NCBI RefSeq assembly: GCF_042434745.1
Contig: NZ_JBHLSS010000080.1
Direction: 5' to 3' (one strand)
DNA from: Azotobacter paspali
GTDB taxonomy: Bacteria > Pseudomonadota > Gammaproteobacteria > Pseudomonadales > Pseudomonadaceae
DNA length: 53,546 nt
Of the stretch, positions 1 through 8,471 are shown one piece after another. The stretch's first letter is position 1; each line of letters starts with the position of its first letter. A model generated the notes under the pieces. That model saw only the letters and a program-made list of their open reading frames with translations. It searched no databases and had not been told where the DNA came from. A program made the position numbers and the translations under genes.

Positions 1-262
1 GGCCGGCGTTGTTGATCAGCGCCCGAACCTGGCGGAAGCCCTCGGGCAGCGCCGCGACCACCTGGCGCACGGCCTCGGCGTCGCGCACGTCGAGCGCGGC
101 GATGTGCACCAACACCTTGTCCTGGAGTTCTTCCTGCAGGACCTGCAGGCGCTCGAAGCGCCGGCCCGTCAGCACCAGCGACCAGCCGGCCTGAGCAAAA
201 CGGCGGGCGGCGGCGCGACCGAAGCCGGAGGTCGCCCCTGTGATGAAAACAACGTCGCTCAT
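1..262 (-). CDS. SDR-family NADP-dependent dehydrogenase, YdfG-like (N-terminal part, cut by window edge)
   Basis: This is the N-terminal part of a short-chain dehydrogenase/reductase; the rest lies beyond base 1. The product begins MSDVVFITGATSGFGRAAAR, so the cofactor motif TGxxxGxG is complete at residues 8-15. The segment reaches the NNAG motif just before the window edge, as expected for about residue 85 of a classical SDR. The arginines after the first beta strands (GRRFERL) favour NADP over NAD. The ATG is at 260-262 on the reverse strand. The family includes YdfG, which acts on 3-hydroxy acids and L-allo-threonine, but the substrate cannot be fixed from this fragment. It is divergent from the Mut7-C gene, with 142 bp between the two starts. 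Confidence 0.85.
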   Translation of the reverse strand, partial: MSDVVFITGATSGFGRAAARRFAQAGWSLVLTGRRFERLQVLQEELQDKVLVHIAALDVRDAEAVRQVVAALPEGFRQVRALINNAG

Positions 263-404
263 TCCTGAACCTCTTCGTTCTCGTGGAAAAACACCGGCCC
301 CTGTCGGGATCGGCGGGGCTTGCGGGCGAAGCCGAGCACTTGGCGATCTTACCTGCTTGTCGGCGGATCCGCGCCGGCGCGTTCCCGCCTGCCATACTGT
401 CGCC

Positions 405-1169
405 ATGGTCAGCGTCACTTTCCGCTTCTACGAGGAACTCAACGATTTCCTTTCGTCCGAGCGGCGGCGGCAGACCTTTGCCTACGACTGCGCGCGGGCG
501 GCGACGGTCAAGCACATGATCGAGGCGCTCGGCGTACCGCACACCGAAGTGGAACTGGTGCTGCTCAACGGCGAGTCGGTGGACTTCTCCCGGCCGCTGC
601 ACGACGGCGACCGGGTGGCAGTCTATCCCCGCTTCGAGGCGCTGGACATCGGTCTGCTGCTCAAGGTGCGCGACCATCCACTCAGAGAGCTGCGCTTCAT
701 CGCCGACGCCCACCTGGGCGGACTGGCCAACCTGCTGCGCATGTGCGGCTTCGACACTCTTTACGACAACCACTACGAAGATCGCCAGATCGCCGCCATC
801 GCCGCCGAGCAGCGGCGCATCGTGCTGAGCCGCGACCGCGAACTGCTCAAGCGGCGGATCGTTACCCATGGCTGTTACCTGCATGCCCTGAAACCGGCCC
901 TGCAGTTGCACGAACTCTTCGAGCGGCTGGATCTTGCGGGCAGTGCGCGGCCGTTCAGCCGCTGCCTGCACTGCAACCTGCCGCTGCACGAGGTCGCCGT
1001 GGAACAGGCCCGGCCGCGACTGCCGCCGCGCATCGCCGCCCTCTACTCGCGCTTTTTCGGCTGCGATGCCTGCCAGCGACTTTACTGGGAAGGCTCCCAC
1101 TGGCGCAGCATGCGCGCACTGCTTGCCCCTCTGCTGGACGACCACCCGACCGACCGGGGCTCCACTTGA
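405..1169 (+). CDS. Mut7-C RNase domain protein with N-terminal ubiquitin-like domain
   Basis: This 254-residue protein has two domains. Residues 1-85 look like the Mut7-C ubiquitin-like (ThiS/MoaD-type) fold. Residues 95-245 match the Mut7-C PIN-like RNase domain, with the acidic pair in FIADAHLGGLANLLR and the SRDRELL motif. A zinc-knuckle pair follows (CLHC near residue 187, CDAC near residue 223). Family knowledge suggests an RNA nuclease fold, but few members have a defined substrate. I chose ATG 405 over an in-frame start at 240, because the upstream extension is low-complexity and would overlap the promoter of the divergent SDR. It is followed after 72 bp by the patatin gene on the same strand. 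Confidence 0.85.
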   Translation: MVSVTFRFYEELNDFLSSERRRQTFAYDCARAATVKHMIEALGVPHTEVELVLLNGESVDFSRPLHDGDRVAVYPRFEALDIGLLLKVRDHPLRELRFIADAHLGGLANLLRMCGFDTLYDNHYEDRQIAAIAAEQRRIVLSRDRELLKRRIVTHGCYLHALKPALQLHELFERLDLAGSARPFSRCLHCNLPLHEVAVEQARPRLPPRIAALYSRFFGCDACQRLYWEGSHWRSMRALLAPLLDDHPTDRGST

Positions 1170-1241
1170 ACCACCATCGGTGCAAGAAGCGCTTTTTGCC
1201 TGTCTGAAGCACAGACCCTTTCCAAGCACGGGGAATCATCC

Positions 1242-2264
1242 ATGTTCTTTCGTTCGCGCGACAAGCGTCCGACCCTGAGCCTTGCCCTGCAGGGCGGCGG
1301 TGCCCACGGCGCCTTCACCTGGGGCGTGCTGGACGCGCTGCTGGAGGACGGCCGGCTCGATTTCGCGGGCATTAGCGGTACCAGTGCCGGCGCGATGAAC
1401 GCAACCATGCTGGCCCATGGCCTGCTGCAAGGCGGTCGCGACGGCGCGCGGGAGGCGCTGGCCGGCTTCTGGCAGGCGGTGGCCAGCAGCGCTCCGCTGC
1501 TCAATGCCGGCGCCAACATCCGCAGCGGCCATCCGGCGACCGGCCTCAAGCTGATGCTCTACTGGGCCCAGATGCTGTCGCCGCGCCAGCTCAATCCGCT
1601 GAACGTCAATCCATTGCGCGATATCCTCGCCTCGCTGGTCGATTTCGAACGTCTGCGCACGGATTGCCCGCTCAAGCTGTTCATCGCCGCGACCAATGCC
1701 AGCACCGGCCGCCTGCGGCTATTCGGCAGCCACGAGCTGAGCGTGGACTGCGTGCTAGCCTCGGCCTGCCTGCCGACCTTCCACCATACCGTGGAAATCG
1801 ACGGCATACCCTACTGGGACGGCGCCTTCTCGGCGAATCCGGCGGTGTTTCCGCTGGTCTACGAATGCGATGCGAGCGACATCCTGCTCGTCCTGCTCAG
1901 TCCCATGAGCCATGGGAAGACGCCGCGGAGCGCCGAGGAAATCCGCCGCCGTGCGCAGGAACTGGCGTTCAAGTCCACCTTCCTGCGCGAGATGCACAGC
2001 TTCGCCCAGGCCCGTGCGCACGCCGTCCGCACGGTGCTGCCCCTGAACAAGCTGGAACGGCGGCTGACCCGGACCCACCTGCACATGATCGCCGACGACG
2101 CGCTGATGGGCCGGCTCGCCGCGGAATCGAAGATGACCACTAGCCAGCCCTTTCTGGAAATGCTCCGCGACCAGGGCCGGTTACGAGCCCATGACTGGCT
2201 CGAAAGCCATTACCGGGCAATCGGCAGGCGTTCCTCGGTGGATATCGCCGCCGTATTCCTCTGA
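1242..2264 (+). CDS. Patatin-like phospholipase
   Basis: This 340-residue protein is a patatin-family serine lipid acyl hydrolase. The oxyanion motif is visible near residue 18 (GGGAHGAF). The nucleophile elbow GTSAG is at about residues 46-50, and the catalytic aspartate lies in the DGAFSANP segment near residue 193. Together these give the Ser-Asp dyad of the family. There is no signal peptide or membrane segment, so a cytosolic enzyme or one delivered without a Sec signal is likely. Members of this type act on phospholipids or polyhydroxyalkanoate-related esters; I cannot choose between them. The gene converges on the solute-binding protein gene, with only 24 bp between the stops. Confidence 0.9.
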   Translation: MFFRSRDKRPTLSLALQGGGAHGAFTWGVLDALLEDGRLDFAGISGTSAGAMNATMLAHGLLQGGRDGAREALAGFWQAVASSAPLLNAGANIRSGHPATGLKLMLYWAQMLSPRQLNPLNVNPLRDILASLVDFERLRTDCPLKLFIAATNASTGRLRLFGSHELSVDCVLASACLPTFHHTVEIDGIPYWDGAFSANPAVFPLVYECDASDILLVLLSPMSHGKTPRSAEEIRRRAQELAFKSTFLREMHSFAQARAHAVRTVLPLNKLERRLTRTHLHMIADDALMGRLAAESKMTTSQPFLEMLRDQGRLRAHDWLESHYRAIGRRSSVDIAAVFL

Positions 2265-2288
2265 GCCGCCGGGATTCCGGCATGGCCC

Positions 2289-3104
2289 CTACGGCGTGGC
2301 GCTCCTCTTGCGGGCGGCCCACTTGAGCGCGGAGGGCGCCAGCTTCAGTTGGTAGCGCTGGAAGATGGCGGCGACCGTACCGTCGGCGATCAGCACCTGC
2401 AGCCCTCGCTCGAAGGCCTCGAACTTTTCCGGAGAGACCTGTTCTCGGGAGAAGGCGATGGCGTAGCCCACCTTTTTGAACAGGCCGGCTTCGCGGACAT
2501 TGCTCAGCTTGTGCTCCTCGATCAGACGGCGGGCGATGGTCGGGTTCATGATCACTATGCCATCGTCGAAGCGCCCCGCATCGAGCTTGCGCATCAGGCG
2601 CAGGTTGTCGAACTCCAGGTGGATACGCGCCGACGGGATTTTCTGCAGGCGCTGCAGGACCACGCTGGCCGTTCCCGAGGGCCCCAGAATGTAGAAGTCG
2701 CGCTGCTCGCCGTTCTCCAGCGGCCAGCCCTGCAGGGGATTGGAGCTATGGACATAGAGACGGAGGCTGGAGTCGATCAGCACCGGACTGAAGCGCAGAT
2801 CGACCGCTAGTTCGTAGGTGGGAATGACGGCGAAGACGGCATCGGTCTGCCCCTGCTCGAGCATCGCCAGAGAGCGCCGCCAGGGCACCAGGCCGATCGG
2901 GCAATCGTAGTGGATATGGGCGCAGACCGCCTGCACCGTTTCGACGAAGGGCCCCTTGGCGACCAGAGGGGTTGCACCGTTGGAAGTGTCCCGGGAGGAA
3001 AAGTCGAAAGACAGAAACTCGCCGGTCACGAAGCGCAGCTCCATGCCCTTGGCCGACCAAGTTAGCAGCAATGCCCAGACCATCAGCAATATACGTATCG
3101 ACAT
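2289..3104 (-). CDS. Periplasmic solute-binding protein, family 3 (amino-acid type)
   Basis: This 271-residue protein begins MSIRILLMVWALLLTWSAKG, a typical Sec signal peptide, followed by a mature domain starting near MELRFVTGEF. The two-lobe family 3 pattern is recognisable, with GPSGTASVVLQRLQ and the later DGIVIMNPTIARRL in the hinge and second lobe. No permease or ATPase gene is adjacent. It therefore probably belongs to the orphan ABC-type or sensor-like periplasmic proteins common in pseudomonads rather than to a local transport operon. I chose the ATG at 3102-3104; a longer in-frame version from 3215 would run through the terminator-like hairpin upstream and lose the N-terminal signal peptide. 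Confidence 0.8.
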   Translation of the reverse strand: MSIRILLMVWALLLTWSAKGMELRFVTGEFLSFDFSSRDTSNGATPLVAKGPFVETVQAVCAHIHYDCPIGLVPWRRSLAMLEQGQTDAVFAVIPTYELAVDLRFSPVLIDSSLRLYVHSSNPLQGWPLENGEQRDFYILGPSGTASVVLQRLQKIPSARIHLEFDNLRLMRKLDAGRFDDGIVIMNPTIARRLIEEHKLSNVREAGLFKKVGYAIAFSREQVSPEKFEAFERGLQVLIADGTVAAIFQRYQLKLAPSALKWAARKRSATP

Positions 3105-3157
3105 CGATTGACTACCCACCACAGGCCGCAGACAGGGAGTCCGCTTTTTGCGCGCGC

Positions 3158-3185
3158 AAAAAAAGAGGCGAGGATAACCTCGCCT
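3158..3185 (-). terminator. Rho-independent terminator upstream of the solute-binding protein gene
   Basis: On the reverse strand the sequence reads aggcgagg-ttat-cctcgcct followed directly by c and a run of seven T. This is an 8-bp perfect stem with a four-base loop and a U tract, a textbook intrinsic terminator. It lies about 54 bp upstream of the binding-protein start codon and points toward it, so it either ends a short transcript or attenuates the downstream gene. Confidence 0.75.
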
Positions 3186-3261
3186 ACTCTTCAGTCCTTT
3201 TTTTCTTTTTTCCATGGCTCATCGTCCTGATGATTCGCCGTCCTGCGAAATCCATGGTCAT
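3184..3261 (-). CDS. Possible 25-residue basic micro-protein ending in a terminator
   Basis: This short reading frame encodes MTMDFAGRRIIRTMSHG followed by a lysine-rich tail KKKKRTEE. Its TAG stop overlaps the first base pairs of the terminator stem at 3158-3185. That placement is what one expects for a stand-alone small gene or leader peptide. The ribosome binding site is weak, with only a GGAC a few bases upstream. I do not recognise a family. A leader-peptide role is possible, but there is no run of a single regulatory amino acid apart from lysine. Confidence 0.35.
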   Translation of the reverse strand: MTMDFAGRRIIRTMSHGKKKKRTEE

Positions 3262-3518
3262 CGTCCGCAACAACCCGCGTCACTCCATCGACATGGACAC
3301 GATATTAGCTGCGTCCCGGGCGGAACAAGGAGCCAAAACCCGCTCTGCGGGCAACCATCTGACCTACATATCCCGTAGGGAATGGCTTACACAGCACCAG
3401 ACAATCGGGCCGCTTTCAGCCACGGCTGGCCACGAAACGCCTGCCCCGGATCGATGGCGAACACAGTCCCGGCCCCAGCGGGAGCGATCGGAGACGGGCC
3501 GCCACGGCATCGACGCGT

Positions 3519-3656
3519 TCAGCCCGGCACCCGGCGCGGCGCGGCCTTCCTCTTCGCCTCGGCGGCCCGCGGCCGCGTCAGATGCTCGACATAAAGGCCG
3601 GCCGCGAACAGGGCCGCGCCGGCAAGCGCGAGAAGAAACAAGGTGTCTACTGACAT
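3519..3656 (-). CDS. Small single-pass membrane protein (45 aa)
   Basis: This 45-residue product starts MSVDTLFLLALAGAALFAAG, a single hydrophobic helix, and ends in a very basic tail (RPRAAEAKRKAAPRRVPG). A strong Shine-Dalgarno sequence GGAGGG sits 6 bp before the ATG, which is the best reason to believe it. The layout (short periplasmic start, one helix, basic cytoplasmic tail) resembles small oxidase-associated subunits such as CcoM, but sequence likeness is slight and no oxidase genes are nearby. The gene stands alone in a gap of more than 1 kb. Confidence 0.55.
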   Translation of the reverse strand: MSVDTLFLLALAGAALFAAGLYVEHLTRPRAAEAKRKAAPRRVPG

Positions 3657-4252
3657 GCAATGCCCTCCGTGGCACTTATGGCGGTGAACGGCTCCATTGA
3701 CCGGGCCTGGCGGGCAACCCGGGCGGAGCCGCTTCTCCATTTGGCGTCCCGCGTCGTCGCCCGTTCATCCGGCCCAGGGCTCGCAAAACAGAAGTTCAAA
3801 AAAGCATTCCCAGAAAAGCGGTGCCGTACACCAGAAGCATCCCTACTTCCAGGCAGCGGGTGAAAACGTCTTCATGACTGCCGCGCTTGCCCGCTTTATC
3901 CTTTTCTTTTTCCTCAAAGCAAGGATCGCACTCCTTGATCTGCCGCATGCACAAGTTCCTCCTTCTTCTTATAGCTTCCTAGCCGGCGGCCAGCCGAGCT
4001 ACAGAGGCCCCTCCGGTGCATCCTTGTGAAGCACACCGGACAAAAGAGGAACGACCATCGGCCTACCCTACCTCTCACGCTATTAAGTAAGGTTAGGCAT
4101 CGCGCAACGGTCAAGGCCGGCACGCAAAAACAGTTCCGCCATGGCTGCCTACCCGAGCGGATGGGTTCCGCATCGTGCGCCGGAATCTAGACTGCCCAGC
4201 GACAGCACCGCGCCGTCGCGAACAGTGCGAATCCAACCGGTGAGGAAAGACC
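3657..4252. other. Intergenic stretch without a recognised gene
   Basis: I find no convincing coding region, RNA gene or repeat here. The only longer open frames have poor composition and no ribosome binding site. AT-rich patches near 3890-3980 and 4080-4095 could hold promoter elements for the oxidoreductase pseudogene downstream. Confidence 0.4.
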
Positions 4253-5263
4253 ATGAGCATCTGCACCCTGCGCATACAACCCGGCGGCGGCTTCGAGCGC
4301 GTCACCCTGGAAACCGGCGAGCCGGTCGGTCCGAAGGCCGGCGAGATCGTTGTGCGCATCCGTGCCAATTCGCTCAACTACCATGACTACCTGGTGGTCA
4401 GCGGCGCCTGGGGGCCGGCCGAGCCGCGCATCCCCCTGTCGGACGGCACCGGCGAAGTCCTCGCGGTGGGTAGCGGGGTCGACGAATTCAAGCCGGGCGA
4501 CCGGGTGGTCAGTACCTTCTTCCCCACCTGGCTGGACGGCGTGCCCGAATTCGAAGGTTTCACCACCGTACCGGGCGACGGCGTCGACGGTTTCGCCCGC
4601 GAACAAGCGACCCTGCCAGCGACCGCCTTCACCTACGCGCCGCAGGGCTGGAGCCACGCCGAGGCGGCGACCTTGACCACCGCCGGGCTGACCGCTCGGC
4701 GCACGCAGATGGCCGACGGCGCCGTCAAGCCCGGCGAGACCGTGCTGGCGCAGGGCAGCGGCGGGATCTCGGTGTTCGCCCTGCAGTTCGCCAAGCGGGT
4801 TGGAGCGACGGTCATCGCCACCTCCTCCAGCGGCGACAAGCTCGCCCGTCTCGAAGCCCTGGGCGCGGACCATCTGATCAACTACCGCAAGGAGCCGCAA
4901 TGAAGCGACAGGGTGAGACGCTTGCTCAACGGGCGCGGCGTCGACCATGTCATCGAGGTGGGCGTGCCGGCTACGCTGGAACGATCGATGATCGGCGCGT
5001 GCATCGGCGGGCATATCGCGGTGATCGTCATCCTCTCCGGACTCTCGGCCCACCTGCCGCTGGCCACGGCGCTGACCCGGCAGTTGCGCCTGCAGGGTTT
5101 GATCGTCGGCAGCCGTCACCAGCAGAAGGACATGATCTGCGCCATCGAAGCGACGGGCACGCGGCCGGTCATCGACCGCCATTTTCCCCTGACGGAAATG
5201 GTCGAAGCCTTCCGGCACGAAGAAAGCGGACAGCATTTCGGGAAGATCCGCCTGGATATCTGA
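4253..5263 (+). pseudogene. Zinc-independent alcohol dehydrogenase / quinone oxidoreductase (MDR family) with one in-frame TGA
   Basis: The frame runs unbroken over 336 codons of an MDR-type NAD(P)-dependent oxidoreductase, except for a TGA at 4901-4903. The family normally has a tryptophan here, in the segment after NYRKEPQ and before the VRRLLNGRGVDHVIEVG region. A single TGG to TGA change explains the stop, and both halves stay in the same frame. The N-terminal GroES-like domain covers about residues 25-110 and the Rossmann motif QGSGGISVFALQ lies near residue 165. A second tryptophan-to-arginine change (TARR for the usual TAWR) suggests relaxed selection. The gene is probably inactive, though low readthrough of a single UGA cannot be excluded. 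It is followed by the dihydroorotate-dehydrogenase-like gene after 30 bp. Confidence 0.8.
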
Positions 5264-5293
5264 GGAGAGGCCATTGACCCTGGGAGACACGCC

Positions 5294-6292
5294 TTGAACT
5301 TGACCACCACCTATCTGGGCCTGACCCTGCGCAACCCGCTGATCGCTTCGGCCTCACCGCAGAACGCCGAACTCGATCACCTGCACCGGCTGGACGACGC
5401 CGGAATCGGTGCGGTCGTGCTGCCCTCGGTGTTCCAGGAACAACTGGAGGCCGGCGCCAATGATTACGCCAGCATCGGCGCGGCCTGCAGCGATGTACCG
5501 GCGTTTCTCCCGCCGGTCGAGGGCGGTCCCTACGGGATGATTCCGGAGAGCCACCTGGCGCTGATCATGCGCGCCAAGGCGGAGCTCTCGGTACCGGTCA
5601 TCGCCAGCCTCAACGGCGCCTCGGCCAACCATTGGACGCACTACGCCGCCCTGCTGGAGGAGGCCGGCGCCGACGCCCTGGAACTCAACCTGTATTTCGT
5701 GCCGGTCGATCCGCTGGAGCCCGGCACGGCGGTCGAGCAGCGTTACCTCGAAGCGCTGGCCGCCGTACGCCGGGCGGTGAAGATCCCGGTAGCGGTGAAG
5801 ATGCCGCCCTACTTCAGCGCCATCGGCAACATGGCCAGCCGTCTACTGGAGGGCGGCGCCGACGGCTTGGTGATCTTCAACCGCTACCTGCAGCCGGACA
5901 TCGACCTGCAGCGCCTGCAATTGATCAGTACCCTGGAACTGAGTAACCCCGGGGAAATGCGTCTGCCGCTGCTGTGGATCGCCTTGCTGGCCGGGCGGGT
6001 CAAGGGCTCGCTAGCCGCCTCCGGCGGCGTGGAGGACGTCGAACAGGTGGTGAAGTACCTGCTGGCCGGTGCCGATACGGTGATGACCACCGCCGCCATC
6101 CTGCGCCATGGCCCCGCGCACGTGCGCACCCTGCTCTGCGGACTGGAGGCCTGGCTGCGGAGCCGGCGCGTCCAGTCGCTGGAACAAATTCGCGGGCAAA
6201 TGAGCTTGGCGCGGCAGCAAAAGCGCGACAACTACATGCGCGCCAATTACATGCGCCTGCTGGAAAGCTACCGCGATCCGCGCGCGGATTGA
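5294..6292 (+). CDS. Dihydroorotate dehydrogenase-like protein
   Basis: This 332-residue protein is an FMN-binding TIM-barrel protein of the dihydroorotate dehydrogenase-like group. Family hallmarks are the start TTTYLGLTLRNPLIASASP, the ADALELN strand near residue 133, the IPVAVKMPPY strand near 167 and the GVEDVEQVVKYLLAGAD phosphate-binding region near 240. Members of this subgroup are often neighbours of pyruvate:ferredoxin oxidoreductase rather than pyrimidine genes, so the substrate is uncertain. No such partner is visible here. An ORF start at 5294 is supported by its match to the conserved N terminus. The 3' end is followed by a degraded efflux operon. Confidence 0.88.
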   Translation: MNLTTTYLGLTLRNPLIASASPQNAELDHLHRLDDAGIGAVVLPSVFQEQLEAGANDYASIGAACSDVPAFLPPVEGGPYGMIPESHLALIMRAKAELSVPVIASLNGASANHWTHYAALLEEAGADALELNLYFVPVDPLEPGTAVEQRYLEALAAVRRAVKIPVAVKMPPYFSAIGNMASRLLEGGADGLVIFNRYLQPDIDLQRLQLISTLELSNPGEMRLPLLWIALLAGRVKGSLAASGGVEDVEQVVKYLLAGADTVMTTAAILRHGPAHVRTLLCGLEAWLRSRRVQSLEQIRGQMSLARQQKRDNYMRANYMRLLESYRDPRAD

Positions 6293-6455
6293 CTCTCGCC
6301 CGAGGCACGAACCGGTGCGGCAGGGCAGCCCGAGCCCTGGCCCAGGTCAATTAGGAGGCGAACCGGCCTATCGCTATACTCGCCACAGAAACGCTAGCCG
6401 TCCGGCCTTCCAGGCGCCTCCCTCGCAGTCAGGAATCCGCACCTCGAAACAGGAA

Positions 6456-7472
6456 GTCAAGAAACCTCTCATCCGAAGCCTGGCGGCCACCGCGCTGCTG
6501 ACCGGTCTGGCCGGCCTGGCTGGAGTTGCGCTCGATTGGCCTCCGCGAGGGATTCGCCAGCGGCAACGGACGCATCGAGGCGACCGAGGTCGACGTGGCA
6601 ACCAAGCTCTCCGGCCGCATCGCCGAGATCCACGTCGACGAAGGCGACTTCGTGCAACCCGGCCAGATCCTGGTCCGCATGGACACCCAGGTCCTGGAGG
6701 CCCAGTTGGGCGAAGCCAAGGCCCAGGTGAGCAAGGCCGAGAACGCCATCCTGACCGCCCGCGCGCGGGTCGCCCAGCGCCGCAGCAAGCATGCCGCCGC
6801 CGAATCCGTGGTGCGCCAGCGCCAGGCCGAACTGGTCGCGGCTGAAAAGCACTTCCAGCGCACCGATATCCTGGTCAAGCGCAACGCCATGTCGCGCCAG
6901 CGACTCGACGACGAGCGTGCCAACATGCTCAGCGCCCAGGCGGCGCTGGCGACGGCGCGCGCCCAGGTGCTTTCGGCCAAGGCCACGATCAAGGTAGCCG
7001 AATCCGAGGTGATCGAGGCCGAGTCCCCCCTGAAGGCCGCCAGGGCGACGGTGCGGCGCCTGCAGGCATATCGACGACAGCTAGTTGAAGACCTACCGAG
7101 TGGCCCGCGTGCAATACCGCGTAGCCGAGCCAGGCGAAGTGCTCGCCACCGGCGGCAAGGTGCTCAACCTGATCGACCTGACCGACGTCTACATGACCTT
7201 CTTCCTGCCTACCCGCGAAGCCGGCCGAGTGGTCAGCAATGCCCACCTGACAGTGGACGCCGCCCCGCACTGCGTGATCGGCCAGGATCGGCTACGTCAC
7301 CAGCGTCGCCCCGTTCACGCCCAAGACCGTCGAGACCGAAACCGAGCGGGAAAAACCGATGTTCCGCCTCAAGGCACGGATCGATCCGCAACTCCTGGAA
7401 AGACACCTCGAACAGGTCAAGACCGGCCGGCCCGGCCGGGCCTACGTGAAGCCCGACCCGGCGCTCGAATGA
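6456..7472 (+). pseudogene. HlyD-family membrane fusion protein (efflux adaptor), multiply frameshifted
   Basis: The pieces match, in order, a membrane-anchored adaptor of the YhiI/HlyD type that pairs with RbbA-like ABC proteins. An N-terminal helix (KPLIRSLAATALLTGL) lacks a start codon: GTC stands where ATG or GTG is expected at 6456. A shift near 6540 moves to the biotinyl-lipoyl part (GFASGNGRIEATEVDVATKL). A long coiled coil runs to about 7065, then a second shift plus an in-frame TAG occurs near 7075-7085. The beta-barrel part follows (VQYRVAEPGEVLATGGKV). A third shift near 7285 leads to the C terminus ending at 7472. With at least four lesions the gene is dead. Its stop overlaps the start of the ABC-transporter pseudogene, as in an intact operon. 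Confidence 0.85.
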
Positions 7473-7715
7473 CCCGCTCACCTTCAGGTCAACCTGGTCC
7501 CATGAGCGGCGCCGCCCAACTGGCCGGGTTCACCCTGCGCTATGGCCGGACCCGCGTTCCGGACCGGCTCGACCTGGAAATACCCGCCAACCACATGGTG
7601 GGCCTGATCGGCCCGGACGGCGTCGGCAAGTCCAGCCTGCTGGCGCTGATCTTTGGGCGCGGCGCATCCAGCAGGGCAGTATCCGGGTGCTGGACGGCGA
7701 CATGGCCGACGCCGC

Positions 7716-7725
7716 CCACCGCCAC
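7716..7725. repeat. Target-site duplication, left copy (element A)
   Basis: The ten bases ccaccgccac precede the left end of element A, and ccaccgccgc follows its right end (8472-8481), matching at nine of ten positions. The duplication sits inside the ABC-transporter pseudogene and shows that the element arrived by insertion. Confidence 0.75.
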
Positions 7726-8471
7726 CAGGGCAATCGCATGAAGCGCTCGCCTGATACCAGACTGGAAAGATTGTGTGATCCTTGGCATGGCTGCTTGCCG
7801 AGTAGCCGGAAAGTCCCCGTTTTGCCCCCCGGCCGAGTCACTTTTTCTTGCCTGGCCAAGAAAAAGTAACCCAAAAGAAGGCCACCCTTTCATCCGGCCC
7901 TGCGCTTCGCTCCGGGTTCCCTCCCTGCATCGCCGCTCCAGGGGCTCGCCGCGAAGGGCCATCCATGCCATGGCCCATCGCGGCTCTCGCGGCATCCTTG
8001 CCGCTCGACCCCTTCCACGACGATTCCGCTCGGCCTCCTAAAGGGGGCATCCGGCGCGGCCTGACAGGTCGTGCCGCAAGAGCGAAAGCGCTTTCAGGCA
8101 ACCCGGAGCCCGACTCCCGTTCAGAAGGCCAAGCGCAGGCGTCGCGTGGAGGGGCGAGCTGCGGGGAGGCGGCGAGAGTCGTACGAGGGGCATGGATGCC
8201 CCTTGTGCGACGACCCTCGGAGCGACACCGGAGCGAGGGAACCCCGGCGTAGCCGGGGCCGAATGACCGGGCGCGTTTTCTCTTTGGTTACTTTCTCTTG
8301 GCGCGCGCAAAGAGAAAGTGACTCGGCCGGGGGGCCGAAACAGGAAGTATCCAGCCCCTCGGCAAGCAGCCGATGCACCGGATTTGAAGACCAGGCCGGA
8401 ACGACCAGGCACACAATCTTTCCAGTCCGGTATCGGAAAGACATTTCATGCGATTGCCCTGCCACCGCCGC
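7726..8471. mobile_element. Non-autonomous MITE-like element, copy A (746 bp)
   Basis: Both ends read cagggcaatcgcatgaa inward, forming terminal inverted repeats of about 52 bp that finish with ggaaagattgtgtg. A second, subterminal inverted repeat carries ccccccggccgagtcacttt near the left and its complement near the right. It encloses two hairpins (ctttttcttg/caagaaaaag near 7841-7866 and ctttctc..gagaaag near 8291-8320). The interior is GC-rich, with no credible gene or transposase, so mobilisation in trans is assumed. The 10-bp duplication would fit an IS4- or IS1-like transposase, but this is only an inference. The same sequence occurs at 11592-12324 in nearly identical form. Confidence 0.8.

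Noticed and set aside
4901..4903. Selenocysteine at the in-frame TGA
   Set aside because: The family has tryptophan, not cysteine, at this position, and no SECIS-like hairpin is evident just after the codon.
4187..5290. A 367-codon frame opposite the MDR oxidoreductase
   Set aside because: The forward frame matches a known family except for one stop. The reverse frame has no likeness to any family and spans the intergenic spacer.
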